A stretch of DNA of 64,000 nucleotides from an uncultured Eubacteriales bacterium (lineage in GTDB: Bacteria; Bacillota; Clostridia; Christensenellales; Aristaeellaceae). Shown here one piece after another: positions 25,088 through 34,063 of the stretch. The notes beneath the pieces are model-generated. The model did not search any database and was not told the DNA's origin. It saw nothing but the letters and a program-made list of their open reading frames with translations. A program made the translations under genes and the position numbers. Positions within the stretch are counted from its first letter, which is position 1, and each line of letters starts with the position of its first letter. Location: contig OMZY01000001.1 of assembly GCA_900315675.1 (NCBI GenBank), forward strand, positions 434,001 to 498,000, given 5' to 3'.

Positions 25088-26581
25088 ATGAAGATTCTCT
25101 TTGTTGCCAGCGAATCCGTTCCGTTTGTCAAAACCGGCGGACTGGCTGATGTTGTAGGAGCATTGGCACCGGTTCTTGCCAAAGAGGGAAATGATGTACG
25201 CGTCATCATTCCTCAATTCAGTACTATTCCGCAGGAATACATCCAGAAAATGACCCACGTATGCGATTTTGAGGTTCAACTTGGATGGCGCAGACAGTAC
25301 TGCGGTATCGAAATGATCGAAAAAGACGGCGTCAAATGGTATTTTATGGACAATAAATACTATTTTGGCCGTCCGTACATCTATGGGATGGGCGGAGATG
25401 AATATGAACGCTTCGGGTTCTTTTGCAGAAGCGCGCTGAATATGCTTCCGCTCGTCGGTTTCCAGCCGGATGTTATTCACGCACATGACTGGCAGAGCGG
25501 AATGGTACCGGCGCTCCTCAAAATTCAATATGCGCATTTGCCCTTTTATGCCAATATAAAAACTGTATTTACGATTCATAATTTACAGTACCAGGGTATA
25601 TTTGGAATACGGGAAGTTCAGGATATTCTGGGTCTTGGAGACAGTCTGTGGACAGATGATAAACTAGAGTGTTTCGGCTGCGCCAATTTTATGAAAGCTG
25701 CGCTTGTGTATACGGATCTGATCACGACTGTGAGCCCCTCTTATGCAGAAGAAATACAGACTGCCTACTACGGTGAACGGCTGGACGGTCTGCTCCGCGC
25801 CAGACACAATGAACTGCGCGGCGTTCTGAACGGCATCGATATGAAGGAATATAACCCTTCCTCTGATGGTAAAATTATCCGGAAGTATACTCCGGATGAC
25901 CTGTCCGGAAAAGCCGAATGCAAAAAGAACCTCCAGGAAGAACTTGGACTGGAGGTGAATGCTGATATTCCTGTCATCGGAATGGTCGGACGTCTCAGCA
26001 ATCAGAAAGGACTTGACCTGGTTGACTATGTGATAGCCGATATTATGCGGCTGGATGTTCAGCTTGTTGTTCTTGGTATGGGTGAAGGACGATATTTCAA
26101 TTTGTTCAGCTGGGCAGAAACTGAATACAAAGGAAGAGTTGCTGCCAGATTCACAATGGATCATACGCTGGCTCACAAAATTTATGCCGGAGCCGATATG
26201 TTCCTCATGCCCAGTCAGTTTGAACCATGCGGACTCAGTCAGATGATCGCCATGAGGTACGGAACTATTCCAATTGTCAGAGAAACCGGCGGACTGCGTG
26301 ATACAGTACTGAGCTATAATGATTTCAGCGGAGAAGGTAACGGATTTACGTTCTTTAACTACAATGCGCATGATATGCTGCATACCATTGAACGCGCCTA
26401 TGAATATTACAGGCACTATCCGGATATCTGGAAAAAACTTCAGCTTCGCGGTATGAACAGTGATTTCAGCTGGGATCATTCTGCCAAGGAATACATTAAA
26501 CTGTACCAGAGCCTGTTTGAACACAAAAAACAGGAAAAAAATGATGAACCGGAAGAGAATCCTGTTGTAGTCGATATCTGA
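25088..26581 (+). CDS. glgA: Glycogen synthase GlgA
   Basis: A GT5 glycosyltransferase of 497 residues that extends alpha-1,4-glucan from ADP-glucose. The ADP-glucose binding motif KTGGLADVVGAL is at residues 15-26. The C-terminal GT-B half has GMVGRLSNQKGLDLV and the catalytic-site motif MPSQFEPCGLSQMIAMRYG with RETGGLRDTV. A good AGGAGG ribosome binding site precedes the ATG. Last gene of the glg operon; branching enzyme (glgB) and phosphorylase are not in this window. Confidence 0.96.
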   Translation: MKILFVASESVPFVKTGGLADVVGALAPVLAKEGNDVRVIIPQFSTIPQEYIQKMTHVCDFEVQLGWRRQYCGIEMIEKDGVKWYFMDNKYYFGRPYIYGMGGDEYERFGFFCRSALNMLPLVGFQPDVIHAHDWQSGMVPALLKIQYAHLPFYANIKTVFTIHNLQYQGIFGIREVQDILGLGDSLWTDDKLECFGCANFMKAALVYTDLITTVSPSYAEEIQTAYYGERLDGLLRARHNELRGVLNGIDMKEYNPSSDGKIIRKYTPDDLSGKAECKKNLQEELGLEVNADIPVIGMVGRLSNQKGLDLVDYVIADIMRLDVQLVVLGMGEGRYFNLFSWAETEYKGRVAARFTMDHTLAHKIYAGADMFLMPSQFEPCGLSQMIAMRYGTIPIVRETGGLRDTVLSYNDFSGEGNGFTFFNYNAHDMLHTIERAYEYYRHYPDIWKKLQLRGMNSDFSWDHSAKEYIKLYQSLFEHKKQEKNDEPEENPVVVDI

Positions 26582-26607
26582 AAAGATGCTTCGGCAGAAC
26601 AAGAAAA

Positions 26608-26636
26608 GGGATGTGCACACATGCACATCCCTCATT
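26608..26636 (+). terminator. Intrinsic terminator after glgA
   Basis: A perfect 10-bp stem GGGATGTGCA/TGCACATCCC with a 4-nt loop, followed by TCATTTTA. The ATG at 26621 lies inside this hairpin and is unlikely to be the start of the next gene. Confidence 0.7.
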
Positions 26637-26650
26637 TTAGGAGATTCAAC

Positions 26651-27388
26651 GTGAATGAATTACTGAGAGCAGATGAAACAATAGAAGATCTTCAGCTGAA
26701 CGGGCTGAAACTGATTCAGAAAAAGACGGCGTTCCGCTTCGGTATGGATTCTGTGATCCTTGCGGACTTTGCGGATATCAGGGAAAACGACATAGTTGCT
26801 GACTTCGGTACAGGAAACGGAATTCTTATACTGCTGCTGCATGGCAGAAAAAAGGGGAAGAAGTTTTATGCCCTGGATATTCAGGAGGAAGCTGCCGAAT
26901 TAACAGAAAGAAATATGAGACTGAATCATCTCGAGGAAACAGCAACCGTATTTCATACAGATGCTGCGGAGGCAGTAAAATATATAGAACCATGTTCCGT
27001 AGACCGCATAATATGCAATCCGCCGTACGGTCAGCCTTTTTCCGCGCTGGCCAGTCCGACCAGACAAAAAGCCATTGCAAGGAATCAGAATGAAGATACG
27101 CTGGACCATATGTTATCCGGTGCTTTTTCAATCCTGAAAGGCAGAGGAAAGATCTGTCTGGTTTATCCAGCGGCACAAATGCTTTTTCTGATGAAACTCC
27201 TGCAGAAACATCACCTTGAACCGAAAAGATTCCGCATGGTTTACCCTTACATCCATAAGCCGGCAAATCTTGTGCTGATTGAAGCGGTGAAAGATGCCCG
27301 TCCGACGCTGCACCCTCTGGAGCCGCTGATCATTTACGAAACCGAAGGAAACTTGACAAAAGAACTGAAGTCTGTATATCATTTATAA
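26651..27388 (+). CDS. tRNA1(Val) adenine-37 N6-methyltransferase family protein (TrmN6/YfiC)
   Basis: A class I SAM-dependent methyltransferase of about 245 residues. It shows LIQKKTAFRFGMDSVILADF, the SAM motif VADFGTGNGILILLL and the catalytic motif IICNPPYG, the pattern of YabB/TrmN6 enzymes that methylate A37 of tRNA1(Val). I place the start at GTG 26651, with AGGAG 6 nt upstream; an upstream ATG falls inside the glgA terminator. The substrate is inferred from family only. Confidence 0.85.
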   Translation: MNELLRADETIEDLQLNGLKLIQKKTAFRFGMDSVILADFADIRENDIVADFGTGNGILILLLHGRKKGKKFYALDIQEEAAELTERNMRLNHLEETATVFHTDAAEAVKYIEPCSVDRIICNPPYGQPFSALASPTRQKAIARNQNEDTLDHMLSGAFSILKGRGKICLVYPAAQMLFLMKLLQKHHLEPKRFRMVYPYIHKPANLVLIEAVKDARPTLHPLEPLIIYETEGNLTKELKSVYHL

Positions 27389-27427
27389 GAACAGACCAAA
27401 TTCTATTTCTACAGAAGGTGCCGTGTT

Positions 27428-28639
27428 TTGACTTATAAAACAGATGTAACAGTGATTGGGGCAGGCGCGTCCGGGATGACTGCGGCTATACGGGCAGCAT
27501 CAAAACAAAGAAAAGTCATACTGGTCGAAAAGCAAGTCAATCCGGGAAGAAAAATACTCGCATCCGGTAATGGCAGATGTAATCTGCTGAATCTCGGTAA
27601 ACCAAGATATTACGGGGATTCAGATTTTGCCGAAAGTGTCCTGAAACAGTGCCCGGCCGATGATATCATCTCATTCTTCAAACATTACGGACTTGTGGTA
27701 ACAACAGAAGATGAAGACAGAATGTACCCATATTCATTCCAGGCGGCTTCTGTACTGAACGTACTGAAAAATGCCATATATTTAAACGGCGTTTCCATGA
27801 TGACAGGATTCAATGTTCTTTCAGTTCAAAAAGAAAAAGATTCTTTTCTGATTACAGGAGAAAACGGGGATACAATACAGACTGCCAAAGTAATTATCGC
27901 ATGCGGAGGCGCCGCACAGCCCAAACTGGGCGGAACATATGACGGATATCAGATACTGCATTCACTGGGACATACCATTATACCGACATATCCGGCTCTG
28001 GTTTCCCTGACAACAGATCCCAAGAGTATTTCCGGTTTGTCAGGCATCAGGAGTCATTGCGAAATTACATTGGTCAATGACAGAAAAGTTTTACATCAGG
28101 AAAAAGGAGAGATTCTATTTACTGATTACGGTATCAGCGGTATCTGTGTGATGCAGTGCGCAAGGTTTACTGAAAAGGAAAAAACACAGCTGCAGATCAA
28201 TTTTGTCAGCGGCATCTATGAAAACACAGAAGATGTCACGGAAGAACTCAGAAGAAGACAGAAAATGCTTTCTGATCTGTCTCCTGTAAGCCTTTTCGAC
28301 GGAATCCTGCCTGAAAGAATCAGTTTCGCCGTTCTGAAACAGGCCGGTATTCCGCTGCACGGAGAAACTGCAGGCAGTTTATCAGACAATGAATTGCGCA
28401 GCATTGCTGACAGGGTGATGTGTTATAAAGTAATTATCACCGGTACCCGCGGGATGGATTTTGCCCAGGTGACAGCCGGAGGCGCGGACTGCGGAGAGTT
28501 TATATCCGAAACCATGGAATCAAGAATTGTTTCCGGAGTTCATGCCGCAGGGGAAGTTTTGAATGTTGACGGAGACTGCGGCGGATTTAATCTCATGTTT
28601 GCTTTTTCCTCAGGAATCATAGCCGGAAGATCAGTCTGA
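27428..28639 (+). CDS. HI0933-family FAD-dependent oxidoreductase (YhiN-like flavoprotein)
   Basis: A 403-residue flavoprotein of the HI0933/BaiN family. It has the FAD-binding motif VTVIGAGASGMTAAIRAA at the N-terminus, VEKQVNPGRKILASGNGRCNLLN after it and the C-terminal GEVLNVDGDCGGFNLMFAFSSG. Physiological substrates of most members are unknown; some act on bile-acid intermediates, but motif reading cannot assign that here. Start is TTG at 27428 with AGAAGGTG upstream. It precedes a TetR regulator by 27 nt. Confidence 0.88.
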   Translation: MTYKTDVTVIGAGASGMTAAIRAASKQRKVILVEKQVNPGRKILASGNGRCNLLNLGKPRYYGDSDFAESVLKQCPADDIISFFKHYGLVVTTEDEDRMYPYSFQAASVLNVLKNAIYLNGVSMMTGFNVLSVQKEKDSFLITGENGDTIQTAKVIIACGGAAQPKLGGTYDGYQILHSLGHTIIPTYPALVSLTTDPKSISGLSGIRSHCEITLVNDRKVLHQEKGEILFTDYGISGICVMQCARFTEKEKTQLQINFVSGIYENTEDVTEELRRRQKMLSDLSPVSLFDGILPERISFAVLKQAGIPLHGETAGSLSDNELRSIADRVMCYKVIITGTRGMDFAQVTAGGADCGEFISETMESRIVSGVHAAGEVLNVDGDCGGFNLMFAFSSGIIAGRSV

Positions 28640-28666
28640 AATTACCGCAGGGAGGTTCGGTTTACA

Positions 28667-29359
28667 TTGAAAAAGGGAGATATCAAAAAACTGGATATAC
28701 TTAATACGGCAGAAATGCTGTTTTGCCGGAAAGGGTATGAACAGACCAGCATACAGGATATACTTGACCAGCTTCATACAAGCAAAGGAAGCTTTTATCA
28801 CCATTATGTCAGCAAAGAATCAGTACTGGAGGGAATATGCAAAAGAAGGGCAGAACAGATTTATCAGACTCTGGCGGAAAAACAGGATATACGGAACGGA
28901 ACGCTGAATAATCTGAACCTTCTGTTATCCGGTATGATCCCGTTTCAAAACGAAAAACTCAGCTTTTTGCTGATGCTTCTTCCAATTTTCAACACAACTG
29001 ACGGCAGAACAGTCAGAGCTTATTTCTGTGATGCATTATCTGACTGTTTCCGGAAGTCTGTTTGCATACTGATCGCAAAAGGTGCTGAAGAAGGAAGCAT
29101 GCTTTGTCCGGAACCCGGATATACAACAGATATCATACTGTCCGCAGTTAACGGTTTATGGACCGGGATATGCGATTTTGTACTGAAAAGTGAAAGAGAC
29201 GGTGCGGAAGCTGATGTCTCAGAAATACTTCGTATGACAGACTGTTACAGACTGATGATTGAACGAATGCTCTCCCTTCCGTACGGAGTGATAGAGTTGA
29301 CCGATCTTCAGGCTGTTACAATCATGTGCAGGCAGATACACAGTCACTGGCTGCAATGA
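28667..29359 (+). CDS. TetR/AcrR-family transcriptional regulator
   Basis: A 230-residue repressor-type regulator. The N-terminal helix-turn-helix domain (about 8-55) reads LNTAEMLFCRKGYEQTSIQDILDQLHTSKGSFYHHYVSKESVL, typical of TetR. The C-terminal ligand domain has no recognisable signature. Start is TTG at 28667, preceded by GGGAGG. It lies between the flavoprotein gene and deoD on the same strand, so it may control one of these; no operator was identified. Confidence 0.88.
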   Translation: MKKGDIKKLDILNTAEMLFCRKGYEQTSIQDILDQLHTSKGSFYHHYVSKESVLEGICKRRAEQIYQTLAEKQDIRNGTLNNLNLLLSGMIPFQNEKLSFLLMLLPIFNTTDGRTVRAYFCDALSDCFRKSVCILIAKGAEEGSMLCPEPGYTTDIILSAVNGLWTGICDFVLKSERDGAEADVSEILRMTDCYRLMIERMLSLPYGVIELTDLQAVTIMCRQIHSHWLQ

Positions 29360-29389
29360 ATATATAAAATCAGAAAAGGAGGAAATCAT

Positions 29390-30100
29390 ATGTCATCCAA
29401 CATTCCAACTCCCCACATCAATGCTCCTGAAGGTGCTTTTGCTGAAACAGTTCTGATGCCAGGTGATCCCTTAAGAGCAAAGTTTATTGCTGAAGAATAT
29501 CTTGAAAAGGCTGAACTTGTAAACAATGTACGGGGCATACAGGGTTATACCGGATACTATAACGGAAAAAGAGTTTCAGTTATGGCCAGCGGTATGGGGT
29601 GTCCCTCCATCGGTATTTATTCATATGAACTTTTCAATTTCTATCATGTACAGAACATTATCAGGATTGGCTCTGCCGGAGCCATTTCACCCCATCTCAA
29701 ACTGAAGGATATTGTTGTTGGCATGAGTGCCTATACGGATTCCGGGTATATAAACAGCTTCGGATTCCGCGGGAATGCAGCGCCCTGCTGCAGCTATGAA
29801 TTGCTTTCAAAAGCAATGGCATATGCACAGAAACTGCCTTGTAACGTGGTATGCGGATCGTTGTATTCTTCAGACGCTTTTTATTCCGAAGCCAGTCAGA
29901 CAGAACTTTTATCACGGCTCGGAGTTCTTGCAGTTGAGATGGAGGCGGCGGCACTGTATATCAATGCCGCCAGAGCTGGCAGGAATGCACTGGCAATCTG
30001 TTCAATCTCTGACAGCCTTGTAACCGGTGAAGAATTGCCGGCAGAAGAAAGACAGGTCGGATTCCGGAACATGATGGAACTGGGGTTGTCCCTGGCATAA
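29390..30100 (+). CDS. deoD: Purine-nucleoside phosphorylase DeoD
   Basis: A 236-residue hexameric (trimer-of-dimers) type purine nucleoside phosphorylase that splits purine nucleosides with phosphate in salvage. Motifs: TVLMPGDPLRAKFIAE near the N-terminus, VMASGMGCPSIGIYSYEL, RIGSAGAI in the middle and the nucleoside-binding AVEMEAAALY. AGGAGG stands before the ATG. It ends at a shared terminator with yigZ. Confidence 0.95.
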   Translation: MSSNIPTPHINAPEGAFAETVLMPGDPLRAKFIAEEYLEKAELVNNVRGIQGYTGYYNGKRVSVMASGMGCPSIGIYSYELFNFYHVQNIIRIGSAGAISPHLKLKDIVVGMSAYTDSGYINSFGFRGNAAPCCSYELLSKAMAYAQKLPCNVVCGSLYSSDAFYSEASQTELLSRLGVLAVEMEAAALYINAARAGRNALAICSISDSLVTGEELPAEERQVGFRNMMELGLSLA

Positions 30101-30115
30101 CAGAAATACAAAAGC

Positions 30116-30144
30116 GCTGCCTGAATCAGCAGGCAGCACTTTTT
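30116..30144 (+). terminator. Bidirectional terminator between deoD and yigZ
   Basis: An 8-bp core stem GCTGCCTG/CAGGCAGC with a 6-nt loop, extended by AAAAG.GC and GC.CTTTT flanks, so both strands end in a T run. It ends transcription of the converging deoD and tyrS-yigZ units. Confidence 0.8.
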
Positions 30145-30148
30145 GTTT

Positions 30149-30784
30149 TCAGTTACACTCCCAGGCAGCATATATTTCTGCTTCAAAACAACTGACAAGC
30201 TTCCGGTCTGAAGCATCTGTCAGAATCTGAAGGAGATGATCTGCCTCACCGGAACGGAGCGCGAGCCTGAAACTGATCATATTGCTATATTCAATGTCCT
30301 GTATTTGTACAGGATGGCGTTCTGAAGTATAACGAAATTTATCCCAGGCCGGATAGGGAAGACTGCAACTGTAAAGCGCAGTCTTTTCCATTTTAACAAT
30401 CCCTGATGCCGATAAAGCCGCCTGAGCGCTCTGTGTATATGCACGGACAAGTCCTCCTGTACCGAGCAGCGTACCGCCGAAATAACGGACAACAACGATA
30501 CAGCAGTTCACGATGCTTTTTGTCCGCATAACATCTATGATCGGCAGACCGGCAGTTCCACCCGGTTCACCGTCATCACTGTACCTCATAATCCCGCTGT
30601 TTTCACCGACAATATAGGCATAACAGTGATGCGTTGCTGTTTTATGTTCATCCCTGATATGCTGGAGAAAAGCAAGGGCATCGCTTTCAGAAGAACAGGG
30701 TGAGACATAACCGATAAAACGGCTTTTATTGATAACGATCTCTTCACAGGCAGTCCGGGAGACTGTGATATAGGAATCTGTCAT
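30149..30784 (-). CDS. yigZ: YigZ/IMPACT family protein
   Basis: A 211-residue protein of the UPF0029/IMPACT family. The N-terminal domain has the family motifs [36 protein letters not shown] and [20 protein letters not shown]; a second ferredoxin-like domain follows. Eukaryotic IMPACT modulates GCN2 signalling, but the bacterial role is not established. Its start overlaps the end of tyrS by 4 nt, so it is the last gene of the T-box-controlled operon. Confidence 0.92.
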   Translation of the reverse strand: MTDSYITVSRTACEEIVINKSRFIGYVSPCSSESDALAFLQHIRDEHKTATHHCYAYIVGENSGIMRYSDDGEPGGTAGLPIIDVMRTKSIVNCCIVVVRYFGGTLLGTGGLVRAYTQSAQAALSASGIVKMEKTALYSCSLPYPAWDKFRYTSERHPVQIQDIEYSNMISFRLALRSGEADHLLQILTDASDRKLVSCFEAEIYAAWECN

Positions 30785-32010
30785 AATATAACAATACGGC
30801 AGAATCCCTTCTTGCCTTTTTTCAGCATAGCACCGTTCTCACCAAGCTGTTCCTTTGAAAGAACAGCGGCAGGATCACTGATTTTCAAATCATTGACGGA
30901 AACGGCATTCTGTTCAATCTGTTTTCTGGCATCGCTCTGACTCTTGCACAAACCTGATCTGACAAGCAGTGTCGAAATTCTCGAATCCTGTGACCATTCA
31001 TCCTCAGAGATTTCCAGGGTTGGCACATTGGAAGCAGAGGCACCTCCTCCAAACAAAGCTTCAGCGGCTTCTGCAGCCTTAACGGCTTCCTCCTCGCCAT
31101 GGACAAGTTTTGTGACTTCATAAGCCAGCACTTTTTTGGCTTCATTGATTTCAGCATCTTTGAGTGCTCCGAGACGGCGAACTTCATCCATCGGAAGGAA
31201 GGTCAGCAGGGCAAGGCATTTTTCAACATCCTTGTCATCCACATTCCGCCAATACTGGTAGAAATTGTACGGGGATGTTTTTGCCGGATCCAGCCATAGG
31301 GCACCGGCTTCGGTTTTGCCCATTTTTCTGCCGTCATGGGTCAGCAGAAGCTGGAAAGTACAGGCAAATGCTTTTTCATTTTCTTTTTTGCGCACAAGAT
31401 CTGCGCCGCCGAGCATGTTGCTCCACTGATCATTTCCTCCCATTTCCAGACGACAGCCATAGCGGTGGAACAGTTCAAGGAAATCATAGCTTTGCATCAG
31501 CATATAGGTAAATTCAAGGAAACTCAGTCCGTTCTCAGTTGCCATTCTGGCTTTATAGCATTCCGCGGTCAGCATACGGTTTACCGAGAACTGTGAACCG
31601 ATATCTCTCATAAAGTCGATAAAATTTAGATGACGGAGCCAGTCACCGTTATTGACAATCAAAGCTTTTCCATCTGAAAAATCAAGGAACCGGGACATTT
31701 GCTGCCGGATACATTCCACATTGTGATCAATGGTTTCCACCGTCAGCATTTTACGCATATCCGTCTTGCCGGAAGGATCTCCGATCATGGCGGTACCGCC
31801 GCCCATCAGAGCAATCGGTTTATGACCGGCGCGCTGCATATGAGCCATTGCCATGATTGGAATATAATGGCCAATATGCAGGCTGTCCGCGGTCGGGTCA
31901 AAACCGACATAAAAAGTAGTGGGATTTTTCAGCTGCTCATATAATTCATCTTCAAAAGTCATCTGAGCAAGAAAACCGCGTTCTTTCAGGATGTCAAGGA
32001 TATGTTCCAT
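30781..32010 (-). CDS. tyrS: Tyrosyl-tRNA synthetase
   Basis: A class I synthetase charging tRNA-Tyr. The Rossmann core has the HIGH signature at residues 45-48 ([14 protein letters not shown]) and the KMSKS-loop equivalent KMGKT in the mid-protein. Tyrosine-pocket residues are in SLGYD-type segment [12 protein letters not shown]-terminal S4 RNA-binding domain follows ([19 protein letters not shown]). At 409 residues it is the usual length. It lies 12 nt after the aminotransferase gene and shares its T-box leader. Confidence 0.96.
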   Translation of the reverse strand: MEHILDILKERGFLAQMTFEDELYEQLKNPTTFYVGFDPTADSLHIGHYIPIMAMAHMQRAGHKPIALMGGGTAMIGDPSGKTDMRKMLTVETIDHNVECIRQQMSRFLDFSDGKALIVNNGDWLRHLNFIDFMRDIGSQFSVNRMLTAECYKARMATENGLSFLEFTYMLMQSYDFLELFHRYGCRLEMGGNDQWSNMLGGADLVRKKENEKAFACTFQLLLTHDGRKMGKTEAGALWLDPAKTSPYNFYQYWRNVDDKDVEKCLALLTFLPMDEVRRLGALKDAEINEAKKVLAYEVTKLVHGEEEAVKAAEAAEALFGGGASASNVPTLEISEDEWSQDSRISTLLVRSGLCKSQSDARKQIEQNAVSVNDLKISDPAAVLSKEQLGENGAMLKKGKKGFCRIVIL

Positions 32011-32022
32011 TTTTCTGTCTCC

Positions 32023-33204
32023 TTATATTTCAGATTGAATCAGATCATTCAGCACGTTCATGCCGGTTTCGATCTGTTCGGGTGAACTGTTGGAAAAATT
32101 GAGGCGCAGGGTATTGAGATGGCCGCCATCCGCACAGAAATATGTACCGGGTACATAAGCAACCTTCCGCTCCACAGCTTTTGAAAGGAGTTTCACGGCA
32201 TCAATACTCACAGGAAGCTCTGCCCAGATGAAAAGTCCGCCCTGCGGCCTGGTAAACCTGACCCCCTCCGGGAACTGATCCAGGAACTGAAGCATTTTCC
32301 GCATTTTCAAACCGTATCCTTCGCAGATGGAGCGGATATGTTCGGGCAGGAGATTACGACGGAGATACTGATCAACAATCGCCTGATTCAGATTGGCAGT
32401 ATGAACATCCGTTGATTGTTTGCCTACAGTACATTTACGGATGATACCGGCATCACCGGCTATATAACCGATCCGAAGACCGGGGGAAATAATTTTGCTG
32501 AAACTGCCCAGGAACATCACCCAGCCGTTCCGATCGTAGTATTTAATGGAGTGAACCGTATTTCCTTCATACCGGAGATCACGGTACGGATCATCTTCAG
32601 CAACAATCATTCCGTATTCATTTGCCAGTTCGGCGATTTTTCTGCGACGTTCTTCTGTAAGCGTTTTCCCTGTCGGATTCTGGAAGGTTGGAATGGTGTA
32701 AAGAAGTTTGGGATGATATGTCCGGATTTTTTCTTCCAGATCTTCAGGAAGGAGTCCTATATCATCACTGGCCACCGGCACCAGATTTGCCTCATAAAGT
32801 TTCAGGCACTGAAGATTTCCAAGGAAAGAAGGATTCTCAACAAGCACGGTATCACCGGGATCCAGAAGTGCTTTACAGAGCAGATCCATGGCCTGTGTTG
32901 AACCGGTTACCGGGAGAACAGCCGGAACACTGACGCCCAGCTGATCCTCCACATATGATTTCAGGCTTTCCAGAAAAGGAGCATATCCTTCAGTGGCGCC
33001 ATACTGGAGGATGGCTTTGCCGTCATGCGCCAAAACATACTGAGCAAGTTCGCTGACCTGACGGTCCGGCAAAGCATCGGGTGAGGGGTTACCTCCGGCA
33101 AAGGAAATCATACCGGGCTGGGCAATGACTTTGAAGATTTCACGGATGGCACTGCCGGTCACTTTGTCAAATCTTCTGGCAAATTTCAATTCGGACAGAT
33201 CCAT
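32023..33204 (-). CDS. PLP-dependent aminotransferase (class I/II, probably aromatic)
   Basis: A fold-type I aminotransferase of 393 residues, in the subgroup of 2-aminoadipate/aromatic transaminases related to MocR C-terminal domains. The PLP lysine is in GSFSKIISPGLRIGYI; other hallmarks are ISFAGGNPSPDALP, YGATEGY, PTFQNPTGKT and EDDPYRDLRYEG. The ATG at 33204 is chosen because AGGAGG is 11 nt upstream and the alignment-like core starts there. Because it is co-transcribed with tyrS behind a tyrosine-type T-box, I infer a role in tyrosine synthesis from 4-hydroxyphenylpyruvate. Confidence 0.85.
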   Translation of the reverse strand: MDLSELKFARRFDKVTGSAIREIFKVIAQPGMISFAGGNPSPDALPDRQVSELAQYVLAHDGKAILQYGATEGYAPFLESLKSYVEDQLGVSVPAVLPVTGSTQAMDLLCKALLDPGDTVLVENPSFLGNLQCLKLYEANLVPVASDDIGLLPEDLEEKIRTYHPKLLYTIPTFQNPTGKTLTEERRRKIAELANEYGMIVAEDDPYRDLRYEGNTVHSIKYYDRNGWVMFLGSFSKIISPGLRIGYIAGDAGIIRKCTVGKQSTDVHTANLNQAIVDQYLRRNLLPEHIRSICEGYGLKMRKMLQFLDQFPEGVRFTRPQGGLFIWAELPVSIDAVKLLSKAVERKVAYVPGTYFCADGGHLNTLRLNFSNSSPEQIETGMNVLNDLIQSEI

Positions 33205-33234
33205 AACAACCAAAGCCTCCTGTTTTAGTAAATG

Positions 33235-33470
33235 AAAACGGTTTTCGCCGGAAGGCGAAAACCGCTGTACCACTTCCATTCAGTATACATGCAGACCAAT
33301 GGCTATGCATACTCTCTGAACGCTGTAGACGGCGAACCGTGTCAGCCTTATTGACGCAGGGCGCGTTCGGGCGACTGCTCCGGGATGTACTTCCTCTGAG
33401 AATGTATACTTCCTTACACCGGACGGAAGCTCTCTGTGATACAACAGTCAGATTACTCTTCCCCTCATTG
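33235..33470 (-). promoter_or_regulatory. T-box leader, probably tyrosine-specific
   Basis: A tRNA-sensing leader on the minus strand upstream of the aminotransferase-tyrS-yigZ operon. Stem I begins with ACAGAGAGC and has the apical segment GGTGTAAGGAAG. The probable specifier is TAC (33387-33389) in GGAAGTACATCC. The T-box sequence GAAGTGGTACAGCGG carries the TGGT that pairs with an ACCA tRNA end. A terminator (11-bp stem CGGTTTTCGCC/GGCGAAAACCG at 33239-33264, then TTTTC) overlaps the antiterminator. Uncharged tRNA-Tyr should allow read-through. Confidence 0.85.
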
Positions 33471-33477
33471 CATGAAT

Positions 33478-33506
33478 ATTATGTTCAAAAACAGACGGAA
33501 TGTCAA
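33478..33506 (-). promoter_or_regulatory. Promoter of the tyrosine T-box operon
   Basis: Minus-strand TTGACA and CATAAT separated by 17 bp. Transcription would start near 33470 and cover the full T-box leader. Confidence 0.85.
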
Positions 33507-33570
33507 GAGTTTGAATACCTGACGTCCATTGAAAACACAATATCCGATCTGTGGGTAAGGCGGCCGATAC

Positions 33571-33599
33571 TTGATAAAATAAACAATATACTGTATAAT
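33571..33599 (+). promoter_or_regulatory. Promoter of gls24-fakA-recG
   Basis: TTGATA and a perfect TATAAT separated by 17 bp, divergent from the T-box promoter about 65 bp away. Confidence 0.85.
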
Positions 33600-33670
33600 T
33601 CTATGGTCCTTTGATGGGATTCCCGGAGGAATCCATTAACCTGCCACGGTATTTTGCGGGAGGGAAACTC

Positions 33671-34021
33671 ATGGAATGTAAAGTAAAGAATGAATACGGA
33701 ACGATTTATATTGCTGAAGATGTAATGCTTAAAGTGGTCGGTTACGCCGCGCTTGAGTGTTACGGAATTGTTGCCATGTCCGGCCAGAGAGCTACTGACG
33801 GAATTGTTGAATGGCTCGGCAGGGAAAACCTGACAAAAGGTGTCCAGATCCGCAATGTAGGGGATATGCTTGATGTGGATCTTTACATTATTGTGGAATA
33901 CGGTATTTCCATTTCGGAAGTCTGCAAGACCATTATCGAAACAGTCAGGTATAAGCTTGAAAGTACTACCGGCGTTAAGGTCAGGAAAATCAGTATCTCT
34001 GTTGAAGGGATCCGCATTTAA
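33671..34021 (+). CDS. Asp23/Gls24 family protein (YloU-like)
   Basis: A 116-residue Asp23/Gls24 envelope-stress-type protein. Visible features are GTIYIAEDVMLKVVGYAALECYGIV, a central VDLYIIVEYGISI strand and a C-terminal VRKISISVEGIR strand. Start at ATG 33671 has GGAGGG at good spacing; the longer open frame upstream has none. Its position before the fakA-like gene and recG is the yloU-yloV-recG order of Firmicutes. The molecular role is not firmly known; it is often linked to cell-envelope homeostasis. Confidence 0.88.
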   Translation: MECKVKNEYGTIYIAEDVMLKVVGYAALECYGIVAMSGQRATDGIVEWLGRENLTKGVQIRNVGDMLDVDLYIIVEYGISISEVCKTIIETVRYKLESTTGVKVRKISISVEGIRI

Positions 34022-34063
34022 ACTGAACGATGAACCATTAATGCATAACGGAGGAATATTCCT

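Noticed and set aside
26621-26650. ATG upstream start for the TrmN6-like methyltransferase
   Set aside because: The ATG is inside the glgA terminator hairpin; GTG at 26651 has AGGAG at proper spacing and matches the family start.
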